Source of the DNA: CAZDGK01 sp964505035
GTDB taxonomy: Bacteria; Patescibacteriota; Saccharimonadia; UBA4664
Assembly: GCA_964505035.1 (NCBI GenBank)
Contig: CAZDGK010000033.1
Location: forward strand, 1 to 13,473
Direction: 5' to 3'
Length of the DNA: 13,473 nt
This document shows positions 7,001-11,300 of this stretch, in pieces. The first letter of the stretch is position 1. Each line of letters starts with the position of its first letter. The position numbers and the translations under genes were made by a program. Below the pieces are notes generated by a model. It was given only the letters and a program-made list of their open reading frames with translations. It was not told the DNA's origin and made no database searches.

Positions 7001-7295
7001 TGGCGCCAGCAGGCAGGCGGACCGGGCTGTCTGGTGTGGCAGGCGGCAGCGGGTATTCGAGATGGCCGCGTAGCTGAGCTGGTAGCTGGTGCTCGTCGAC
7101 GAGGTCGACCGCGCCAGACGAATTGTACAAAAAGCCGGCCGCGACATGGCTGGGTTCGATCTGGGCCACGGCAGTCAATAGCTGGTGTAGGACCCGGGCC
7201 GGAGTGGCGGCGGTGTCGAGTGCTGCTAGGATGCTATCAAGCTCGGCCGCTTCCAGGGCGGGCGCAGACGTGACAGAAGTTTTATCCAGACCCAT
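4014..7295 (-). CDS. Multi-sensor cytoplasmic hybrid-free histidine kinase (GAF/PAS repeats, HisKA, HATPase)
   Basis: This 1093-residue kinase has no signal peptide or membrane helix, so it senses inside the cell. In order I see a degenerate GAF-like region (about 20-155), GAF (168-325), PAS (335-452), PAS (455-568), GAF (585-730), PAS (735-858), HisKA with phospho-acceptor H871 (SHELRTPL) and an HATPase_c domain. The latter has the N box at N990 (NLVDNAIKYS), G1 DHGVG (about 1018) and G2 GGTGLGL (1047-1053). PAS ends followed by RDIT, HDIT and RNVQ are typical of signal-relay linkers. No receiver is fused; the partner is the single-domain receiver 90 bp downstream. The ATG at 7295 follows AAGG SD copies in a tandem AAGGCAC repeat. 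Ligands cannot be read from sequence. Confidence 0.95.
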   Translation of the reverse strand: MGLDKTSVTSAPALEAAELDSILAALDTAATPARVLHQLLTAVAQIEPSHVAAGFLYNSSGAVDLVDEHQLPAQLRGHLEYPLPPATPDSPVRLPAGASAKLERPHTHAAWLQSDGHTYGGIIIWRAEPWPAASAGVPALISLLVRAAARALRQLELTRDLRITQAETLALQRITQAITRTLDFDKVVSTLLRHTRRLFNTDAVSLFLAHPETGEFTIHNAIGLSDRYVRDIRISLGSRNAQRIIKQHTPVQIYDATKGAVSGQVELIKSEGIQSILIAPIFSGSDSVGALCLYSKTSRHFQEAELRLSQNLAEQASIAFANANLHANMVRVSNEIEQTRNHMEDGLLVLDSTHSLRYFNAAAGKLLRLTSTSIGKPLTTALTVHGNTLSLGEANLAETLHRTEAGQVQRLSFHATGRDTRYFEAVCSPYRDAQGHSIGLLISIRDITQLYLEKEKLQTIQSSIQDGILMIDIHGRVTECNTEWRNLFALPQKPLGRHFFNDISANANVVFDQDITALVADVLRGKRLMCYARLVDRGRHLQLLLGPITSLGRVTGVVATAHDITPLIEKTVEANENAAKAQRHLRELTQLADLSAIVGFNIVSIFQKYIVKITTLLDSPAASIYLYEPSRQLLIRQQAINALEADPDTLRLDTSHVVAKAFVGRTSVTADPLPNTTHYRLAVPIVHHSKTLGVILVSRPGDTYSDHDSKLLRLGATRLAVLVENASLYHDVNARRERWEAVFRFTDEGIVIFDKRGIIVGFNPASTEITQWNAAEAIGKSFDKVVKTVIVESRSPEAAPLSRVLGEGATIAKSEQLIENRGGGHLWTEISYSPIFDDTGRVTSGIAIIRNVQKDREVEEIKSDFISIVSHELRTPLTAIKGFLSMVLKQDFGDLSEKQFHFLSRVYQSNQRMIDLVEDLLDVSYIESGKINLTISPVAMESIVSDVVSELAGKGAASQIMIKVKRRAKLPLVLADETRLHQILLNLVDNAIKYSSPGTQVEVDFQVHGDELVTTVTDHGVGITKSQLDRLFTKFGRIYNPMSIQAGGTGLGLYIVKNLVESHGGRIWVTSQENKGSKFRFSLPIAKQLPLLS

Positions 7296-7318
7296 GTGCC
7301 TTGTGCCTTACTCACTCC

Positions 7319-7348
7319 AGATTAGCATCTGCTGGCAGCAGGTCTCAA
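7319..7348 (-). promoter_or_regulatory. Promoter of the histidine kinase gene with a palindromic spacer
   Basis: The minus strand has TTGAGA at 7348-7343, an 18-nt spacer, and an extended -10 TGC-TAATCT ending at 7319. The spacer contains the palindrome CTGCTG-C-CAGCAG (7329-7341). The leader of about 17 nt carries GTAAGGCACAAGGCAC directly before the ATG. Confidence 0.5.
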
Positions 7349-7379
7349 GCGTAAGGGTGACAAGAGTGGGTGCGGATTG

Positions 7380-8072
7380 CTAGGGATTGATTGTTGATTG
7401 GGCCAAAATTTGGTCGAATTCACTGGCGTAGGCCGCGGATTCGGAGGTGAAGACAAGGGTTTTGTCGCGGACCGGTACGGCCACGATGCGGATCGTGCGC
7501 TTGTCGGCGAACTTGCCGGTGAAGTTGGTGGACTTGATACCAGAAACGGTAATGTCGGAGCGCGCGAGGGATTTCTGGCTGGTGTATTGCTTGATAAATT
7601 CGGCGAGTGTGCGCTGCACCAGGGTGATGCGGGCAGGCAGGAGGTCGAGCGTGCTGTCAGCGGTGTGGACGATGCCCGGCTCGAGTAGCAGATTGACCTG
7701 CGGACTGCCGCTCCGGGACTCGGTGACGGAGGCACTCCAGGTCTTGGGGTATTTGACGACGAAGGCGCCATACTCGTCGGGTGCGGTGTACGAGCTGAAC
7801 GGTGACTCGGCAGCGGTTTGGGCGGCCTGGGCGTCGGCCTGCTTTTGCTCGGCTCGCGCGGCGGCGGCGGCATCAGCCTTGGCCTTGTCCTGGGTGGCTT
7901 TGGCGGTGTGGGCTTGGCTAAAGGCGACAATGCTGAGCGCACCAAAGCCAATGGTGCCAATGAGGAATACCACAATGAGGGCGATATAGAGCAGGCTGCG
8001 GTTGCTTGAGGCCGGATTGGGGCCAAAGTTGGCCATGGCCGGGCTGATAGTTGGTGTCGGAGGTACTTCCAT
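7380..8072 (-). CDS. Membrane-anchored extracytoplasmic protein (possible PsbP-like domain)
   Basis: Counting from the ATG at 8072 this is a 230-residue protein. It has a short Pro-rich cytosolic end, one membrane helix (about 27-51), an Ala/Gln/Lys-rich predicted coiled coil (52-90) and an outer domain from about 96 beginning DEYGAFVVKYPKTWSAS. That opening, and the later strands ending in an IRIVAVPVRDKTLVFTS block, resemble PsbP/DUF1795-type folds seen on many surface proteins; this is a weak family guess. The longer frame back to 8192 would overlap the upstream methyltransferase by over 100 bp. The start at 8072, 4 nt after its stop, suits translational coupling. No SD is visible. It is the last gene of the xseA operon. 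Confidence 0.72.
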   Translation of the reverse strand: MEVPPTPTISPAMANFGPNPASSNRSLLYIALIVVFLIGTIGFGALSIVAFSQAHTAKATQDKAKADAAAAARAEQKQADAQAAQTAAESPFSSYTAPDEYGAFVVKYPKTWSASVTESRSGSPQVNLLLEPGIVHTADSTLDLLPARITLVQRTLAEFIKQYTSQKSLARSDITVSGIKSTNFTGKFADKRTIRIVAVPVRDKTLVFTSESAAYASEFDQILAQSTINP

Positions 8073-8076
8073 AGTC

Positions 8077-8610
8077 TTAATGCTTATGGTAGGACGGTTT
8101 GGGTCTGGGTGCAAGCTGAGCGGCTGCATAATCATAGACAAACAGGCTGGTGGTCTGGGTGGCTGGCTGGCGGCCAGGAATCGGGAAAACAAATGACACG
8201 ATGCGGGTAGGCTTGGTGAGCTCGGCAGCGAGCTTGGCGTCGAGCTTGGGCATGTAGCGGGTAATCAGGAACACGTAGATGGTGTCGGCTGGCGGGAGTG
8301 GGACGGTCCAGAAGTTGGCTAGGTGGATGCGTACCAGCTGACGGTAGCGCCAGGTGACGAGCCGGGAAATGAGCCAGAGCAGCGGGTTGATCTCGTAGCC
8401 GATGCCGCGGAGGCCACGGCGGGCGGCGGCGCGCAGAAACTGACCGTCGCCGGAGCCGAGGTCAATGATGGTCTGGCCGGGCTGGAGACCGGCGAGGTCC
8501 AGGGCGGTTTCGGTCTGGCGGCGCAGGGTGGTGAGATAGGGCGCTCCGAGCCAGGCACCGACCGCAAACGGCAACATGACTGCCAGCAGGACGAGGCTGA
8601 GGGTGAGCAT
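8077..8610 (-). CDS. Membrane-anchored class I SAM-dependent methyltransferase, FAM173/ATPSCKMT-like
   Basis: This 177-residue protein has one N-terminal hydrophobic anchor (about 3-20). A short Rossmann methyltransferase follows: GAPYLTT, motif I IIDLGSGDGQFLRAAARRG (48-66), the acidic ribose-binding residue in GYEINP (E73), then F-W-T-V-P-L and a V-F-L-I-T-R-Y-M-P-K-L segment. That order matches the FAM173 family, whose eukaryotic members (ATPSCKMT and its relative) are membrane-anchored lysine methyltransferases of mitochondrial proteins. In bacteria the substrate is not established to my knowledge. It begins 3 nt after xseB and ends 4 nt before the membrane protein, with no SD, so it is translationally coupled in an operon. 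Confidence 0.82.
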   Translation of the reverse strand: MLTLSLVLLAVMLPFAVGAWLGAPYLTTLRRQTETALDLAGLQPGQTIIDLGSGDGQFLRAAARRGLRGIGYEINPLLWLISRLVTWRYRQLVRIHLANFWTVPLPPADTIYVFLITRYMPKLDAKLAAELTKPTRIVSFVFPIPGRQPATQTTSLFVYDYAAAQLAPRPKPSYHKH

Positions 8611-8613
8611 GGG

Positions 8614-8940
8614 CTAGAAGAGGCCGGTTTGGTTGTCCGGGTCGCTCGGGTCGGTGAGGCTGGTGGTGTCTTCGCGGTCCTCGCGGTCATCGGCGCCGTC
8701 ATCCGCAAGGGCTGGCCGGCTGGCAGTTGGCTTGGCGGCCTCGGCGGTAAACTTGGCCTTGATCTTTTCGACGCGGTTTTCGACGGTCTGGAGGTGCTCT
8801 TTGAGCTGGGCGGCTAGCTCCATGCCCCGCTCGAACTTGGCGAGGCCCTGGTCGAGGTCAACGTCAGACGACTCGAACCAGGCGGTGATGTCCTCGAGCT
8901 CTTTGAGAGCGGCTTCAAATTCGAATGGTTTGGGGCTCAT
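8614..8940 (-). CDS. xseB: Exodeoxyribonuclease VII small subunit
   Basis: This 108-residue protein starts with the canonical XseB helical hairpin: FEFEAALKELEDITAWFESSDVDLDQGLAKFERGMELAAQLKEHLQTVENRVEKI (about 6-60). XseB binds the long C-terminal helices of XseA to make the nuclease that degrades single-stranded DNA. It is longer than the usual 70-85 residues because of an acidic, disordered-looking tail (about 75-105, rich in D, E, S and T). It begins 17 nt after xseA. An extended -10 (TGG-TACAAT) lies 7 nt before its ATG and there is no SD, so it may be made from a leaderless internal transcript as well as from the operon mRNA. Confidence 0.93.
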   Translation of the reverse strand: MSPKPFEFEAALKELEDITAWFESSDVDLDQGLAKFERGMELAAQLKEHLQTVENRVEKIKAKFTAEAAKPTASRPALADDGADDREDREDTTSLTDPSDPDNQTGLF

Positions 8941-8947
8941 ATCCGGT

Positions 8948-8956
8948 ATTGTACCA
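8948..8956 (-). promoter_or_regulatory. Extended -10 of a possible internal promoter before xseB
   Basis: The minus strand reads TGG-TACAAT, then 7 nt, then the xseB ATG. It partly overlaps the end of xseA. No -35 box is evident, as is normal for extended -10 promoters. Confidence 0.5.
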
Positions 8957-8957
8957 T

Positions 8958-10202
8958 TTAGTTGGCTTTGGTATGGAGGGTGCCTTTGGCGAGCTGGACA
9001 TCGACGGCGGTGCCGGACGAGACGGCTGAGGGGTCGCGCAGAATGCGGCCGTGCGGGTCGCGCGCGATGGCGTAGCCGCGGCCCAGGGTGGCCTGCGGGT
9101 CAAAAGCGCGGAGTTCGCGGCGAAGGCTTGCTAGCCGGGCGGTGCGGGTCTCGCGGGCAGTGCGCTCGCCGACGAGGAGTCGGTGTTGCAGGGCGGCTAG
9201 CCGGGCGGCAGCGGCGGCGGGACGAGCCGAGAGCCGCTCAAAGCCGCGCCACAAGCGTCCCTGGAGCTCGCCGACCCGCTCCCGGGGTAGTCGCAGGTGA
9301 CGCTCGAGCCGGGTGCTGAGGGTGTCCACGGCGGCGCGGCGGCGATTGACGGCCCGCTCCAGCGCGACCTCGCTGCGGTGCTCCAGATGCGTGACTCGCG
9401 CGCGGATCTCGGTGCGGTCGGGTACGATTAGCTGAGCGGCGTTGGACGGGGTGGCGGCGCGGACGTCGGCGGCGTAGTCGGCAAGGCTAAAGTCGATCTC
9501 GTGGCCGACCCCTACGATGATCGGTGTGCGACTAGCTGCCACGGCGCGCGCGACCGGCTCGGTGCTGAAGGCGGAGAGGTCTTCGAGTGAGCCGCCGCCA
9601 CGGATGAGCGCGATGACGTCGACTGGGTCGGGTGCGGTGTTGAAGTATTCGAGCGCGCCGACGACCTGGTCGGGCGCGGTGACGCCCTGTACGGTCACAT
9701 CGGCGAGCCGCACTTCTACCCCGCTCCACCTAGTGTTGAGGATCTTCATGAAGTCGCTGTAGGCGGCTGACTGCTGCGAAGTGATGAGCCCGATGGTGCG
9801 CGGAAAGGCTGGGAGCGGCCGCTTGCGCTCAGTGGCAAACAAGCCTTCAGCCTCAAGCTTGGCGCGGAGCAGCTCCATGGCGCGGCGCAGCTCCCCTTCC
9901 CCGGCTAGCTCGATGGCTTTGACGGTCAGGCTAAAGCGCGATGATTTGTTCATTACCTTCGGCGAGCCAGTGACGCGGACCTTCATGCCGTCCTCGACAG
10001 GCAATTTGAGGGCGTGAATCATCATGAAGCAACCGAGCACGTTTTCGCCTTCTTTGAGGTCGAAGAACACGAACTTGCCCTGATTGACTTTGAAGCTTGA
10101 GACCTCACCCTCGATGATCACCTGCGGATACGCAAAACCGAGCGTTTCATTAATAATGCTCAGAAATTCGCCGACCGAAATGACTTGGGTGGATGGTTCC
10201 AT
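8958..10202 (-). CDS. xseA: Exodeoxyribonuclease VII large subunit
   Basis: This 414-residue protein is the catalytic subunit of exonuclease VII. It has an N-terminal OB-fold domain (about 5-100, with VIIEGEVSSFKVNQGKFVFFDLKEG), then the Exonuc_VII_L domain. That domain carries IGLITSQQSAAYSDFM, the glycine-rich ALIRGGGSLEDLSAF, and VGVGHEIDFSLADYAADVRAATPSNAAQL with its essential acidic residues. A long charged coiled coil (about 270-375) then binds XseB. The closing DPQATLGRGYAIARD is typical. It is somewhat shorter than the E. coli protein, mainly in the coiled coil. The ATG at 10202 lies 7 nt after TATACT without an SD. It heads the operon xseA-xseB-methyltransferase-membrane protein. Confidence 0.96.
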   Translation of the reverse strand: MEPSTQVISVGEFLSIINETLGFAYPQVIIEGEVSSFKVNQGKFVFFDLKEGENVLGCFMMIHALKLPVEDGMKVRVTGSPKVMNKSSRFSLTVKAIELAGEGELRRAMELLRAKLEAEGLFATERKRPLPAFPRTIGLITSQQSAAYSDFMKILNTRWSGVEVRLADVTVQGVTAPDQVVGALEYFNTAPDPVDVIALIRGGGSLEDLSAFSTEPVARAVAASRTPIIVGVGHEIDFSLADYAADVRAATPSNAAQLIVPDRTEIRARVTHLEHRSEVALERAVNRRRAAVDTLSTRLERHLRLPRERVGELQGRLWRGFERLSARPAAAAARLAALQHRLLVGERTARETRTARLASLRRELRAFDPQATLGRGYAIARDPHGRILRDPSAVSSGTAVDVQLAKGTLHTKAN

Positions 10203-10209
10203 GTCTATG

Positions 10210-10215
10210 AGTATA
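10210..10215 (-). promoter_or_regulatory. -10 element of the leaderless xseA promoter
   Basis: The minus strand has TATACT followed by 7 nt and the xseA ATG. No SD is present, and no good -35 box lies 16-18 nt upstream. Confidence 0.55.
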
Positions 10216-10238
10216 ACTGATATGAATCAAACGGATGG

Positions 10239-10260
10239 CGGGCCACCCGAAGGTGGCCCG
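10239..10260 (-). terminator. UUCG-tetraloop hairpin after the PD-(D/E)XK-like gene
   Basis: The minus strand folds as CGGGCCACC-TTCG-GGTGGCCCG, a perfect 9-bp stem closed by the extra-stable C(UUCG)G tetraloop. It starts 7 nt after the stop codon. No T-run follows directly, so it may act as a 3'-end stabiliser or a pause site rather than a classic terminator. Confidence 0.6.
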
Positions 10261-10267
10261 TGATTTA

Positions 10268-10723
10268 TTAGTGGCTTTGGGCGGCCTGGATGCGGCGGCC
10301 AAAGCTGGTGAGTAGGTCGCGTAGCCGGCTGGGATCGCGCTTGATCTGGCGCCAGCGGCGGCTGCCGACCATTAGCAGAAAGGTTTGCACCTGGTAGTGC
10401 TCGGCGGTATCGCGGATCTTGCCGAGCTTTTTCCAGGGGCGCTGGGTGATGGTGACTTCCACATGCAGCTCGGGCCAATCGGCGGCGGCGTGGACGAGAA
10501 AATCAGGCGAGAAGCCGCGGGTGACGCGGTGGTATATCCGGCCGGATTCGTCCATGGCGACCTCGGTGCCGAGCTCGTAGAGGTAGGGCTCGTATGATAT
10601 GACGATGCCTTGACCTGCGCACCAAGCGGCAAACTCTGCTTCACCGGGGCCCACAAAGCGGTGTGGGCTGGTGCGGCGTCGGACTGGTGTCCGGGCTTCC
10701 AAAACAGCGGTGCTGTCCCCCAT
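10268..10723 (-). CDS. PD-(D/E)XK-like protein of unknown function
   Basis: This 151-residue protein reads from the ATG at 10723, which has GAGGG 7 nt upstream. A longer frame reaches back to a GTG at 10843, but its extra 40 residues run through a 13-bp hairpin and look untranslated. The core resembles small restriction-type folds: E28 in a helix, a YEPYLYEL strand, then GFSPDFLV with D74 and the strand LHVEVTIT with E89. A basic stretch with K98, K99 and K102 follows, then a later strand VQTFLLMVG. This is D74-x14-E89-x-T91, so the usual catalytic lysine is threonine; either the lysine has migrated or the protein is not a nuclease. Its leader is unusually long and structured. No partner gene is adjacent. 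Confidence 0.62.
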   Translation of the reverse strand: MGDSTAVLEARTPVRRRTSPHRFVGPGEAEFAAWCAGQGIVISYEPYLYELGTEVAMDESGRIYHRVTRGFSPDFLVHAAADWPELHVEVTITQRPWKKLGKIRDTAEHYQVQTFLLMVGSRRWRQIKRDPSRLRDLLTSFGRRIQAAQSH

Positions 10724-10765
10724 TGCCTTGCCCTCTCTGTAGATGTGACGACGCAGTAATGGGTG

Positions 10766-10803
10766 CCCCCGCCTGCTCGTGAATGCCGATGAGCAGGCGG
10801 GGG
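10766..10803 (-). promoter_or_regulatory. Strong leader hairpin before the PD-(D/E)XK-like gene
   Basis: A perfect 13-bp inverted repeat (CCCCCGCCTGCTC and its complement GAGCAGGCGGGGG) encloses a 12-nt loop. In the minus-strand mRNA it ends about 43 nt before the start codon at 10723. No T-run follows. It could shield the mRNA, stall ribosomes from upstream frames or bind a regulator. Confidence 0.7.
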
Positions 10804-10836
10804 TCGCGGGTGCCCTAACCCGGGCCGGGAGATTAT

Positions 10837-10847
10837 TGATCACCTCC
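10837..10847 (-). repeat. Extended SD repeat, copy 1 (GGAGGTGATCA)
   Basis: The minus strand carries AGGAGGTGATCA, fully complementary to the 16S rRNA 3' end (GATCACCTCC). No ATG, GTG or TTG follows at normal SD spacing. The second copy lies exactly 60 nt away. Confidence 0.6.
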
Positions 10848-10891
10848 TAGATCGCAGCGACGAAGGCATGGATTGTCGCGATGCGTGCCAT
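10847..10891 (-). CDS. Possible 14-residue peptide behind an extended SD
   Basis: An ATG at 10891 opens a 14-codon frame (MARIATIHAFVAAI) that stops at the TAG next to SD repeat copy 1. The extended SD at 10897-10907 lies just upstream (6 nt from the end of GGAGGTGATCA). It could be a short leader or coupling peptide, or chance. Confidence 0.2.
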   Translation of the reverse strand: MARIATIHAFVAAI

Positions 10892-10896
10892 GCGGG

Positions 10897-10907
10897 TGAT
10901 CACCTCC
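10897..10907 (-). repeat. Extended SD repeat, copy 2 (GGAGGTGATCA)
   Basis: This is identical in its 11-bp core to 10837-10847, 60 nt away. It precedes a tiny ATG frame at 10891. Both repeats contain an in-frame GTG. Confidence 0.6.
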
Positions 10908-10941
10908 CTGTCGGTGAGTTGGGAGTACGGGAAGCGGTGCG

Positions 10942-11067
10942 CTACCGCAGAGCCGCTAGCACAAGGCGGCGGCTGAGCCGGATGGCGTCCGGCGCGATTG
11001 GGCAATGACGTCGGAACCAGTCGTGGTCCCGATTGCGGTAGCCGCTTCGGCGGCGGCGTCTAGCCAC
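10942..11067 (-). CDS. Candidate 41-residue arginine-rich small protein
   Basis: A GTG at 11067 with AAGGGAG 5 nt upstream opens a 41-codon frame beginning MARRRRRSGYRNRDHDWFRRH and ending LSRRLVLAALR. Its composition (12 of 41 residues are arginine) suggests nucleic-acid binding or a ribosome-associated peptide; that is inference. An overlapping ATG frame at 11069 would give 37 Ala/Thr-rich residues, but its SD spacing is only 3 nt. It lies in the transcript between the leader hairpin at 11096-11122 and the PD-(D/E)XK-like gene. Real translation is not proven. Confidence 0.4.
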   Translation of the reverse strand: MARRRRRSGYRNRDHDWFRRHCPIAPDAIRLSRRLVLAALR

Positions 11068-11095
11068 ATAAGCTCCCTTGTCTCTGGAATTTTAA

Positions 11096-11122
11096 ACCGC
11101 CTGGCCGGTTGGCTCAGGCGGT
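11096..11122 (-). terminator. Terminator-like attenuator hairpin
   Basis: The minus strand folds as ACCGCCTG-A-GCC-AACC-GGC-CAGGCGGT, an 11-bp stem with one bulged A, followed by TTTAAAATT. The U-tract is weak. The UGA stop of the upstream 22-codon frame lies inside the 5' arm, so a ribosome reaching that stop would open the hairpin. This fits an attenuator more than a simple gene end. Confidence 0.5.
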
Positions 11123-11182
11123 ACAAGGTACTCGGGGGGTCGCATCCAGTAGGGCGAAGATGTTAGATCCCGGGTACCTCAT
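11114..11182 (-). CDS. Candidate leaderless 22-residue leader peptide
   Basis: An ATG at 11182 lies 6 nt after the -10 box TAGAAT, the same geometry as the leaderless genes in this window. The frame starts MRYPGSNIFALLDATPRV and ends after 22 codons at a UGA within the 5' arm of the hairpin at 11096-11122. It has no homopolymeric amino-acid run; three prolines and the rare AGG as second codon could slow ribosomes. The AGGTAC at codons 2-3 can also pair with GTACCT downstream, giving a possible alternative fold. If real, its role is regulatory rather than that of a stable protein. Confidence 0.4.
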   Translation of the reverse strand: MRYPGSNIFALLDATPRVPCTA

Positions 11183-11188
11183 AGTTAA

Positions 11189-11218
11189 ATTCTATGAAAA
11201 AGAGCCATAGAAAGTCAA
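11189..11218 (-). promoter_or_regulatory. Promoter of the leader/PD-(D/E)XK transcript with an operator-like repeat
   Basis: The minus strand has TTGACT (11218-11213), an 18-nt spacer and TAGAAT (11194-11189), 5 of 6 matches in each box. The perfect inverted repeat TTCTATG-N9-CATAGAA (11190-11212) covers the spacer and most of the -10 box. A repressor bound there would block polymerase. Confidence 0.7.
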
Positions 11219-11223
11219 CAATT

Positions 11224-11241
11224 ATTGGAGCATCGTCCAAT
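11224..11241. promoter_or_regulatory. Inverted repeat between divergent promoters
   Basis: ATTGGA-GCATCG-TCCAAT is a perfect 6-bp inverted repeat between the minus-strand promoter at 11189-11218 and the plus-strand -10 box at 11288. It could be an operator for either side; chance is possible. Confidence 0.3.
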
Positions 11242-11287
11242 GTGGGGCTTTGGTAAGCATTTTGGACACCCGCCGGGTGCCCCGGTG

Positions 11288-11293
11288 TACAAT
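11288..11293 (+). promoter_or_regulatory. -10 element of a leaderless promoter
   Basis: TACAAT lies 7 nt before the ATG at 11301. The AAGGG between them is only 2 nt from the start codon, too close to serve as an SD. The palindrome CACCC-GCC-GGGTG (11267-11279) lies where a spacer or operator would be. Confidence 0.55.
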
Positions 11294-11300
11294 AAGGGTG

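Noticed and set aside
7322..8026. 234-codon minus-strand Ser/Pro-rich frame
   Set aside because: Out-of-frame shadow of the membrane-protein gene at 7380-8072; low-complexity composition typical of frame-shifted high-GC coding DNA.
8073..8192. 40-codon N-terminal extension of the membrane-anchored protein
   Set aside because: It would overlap the upstream methyltransferase by 116 bp; an in-frame ATG lies 4 nt after that gene's stop.
10724..10843. N-terminal extension of the PD-(D/E)XK-like gene from GTG 10843
   Set aside because: It runs through a perfect 13-bp hairpin, lacks fold-like composition, and a better SD lies before the ATG at 10723.
10837..10907. 16S rRNA 3' end (GATCACCTCC on the plus strand)
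   Set aside because: The conserved 16S sequence that should lie upstream is absent at both copies; as SD-like sequence on the minus strand it makes better sense.
11250..11300. 17-codon N-terminal extension of the Trm11-like protein
   Set aside because: It overlaps the -10 region; homology-like sequence begins at MTDLRF (11301).
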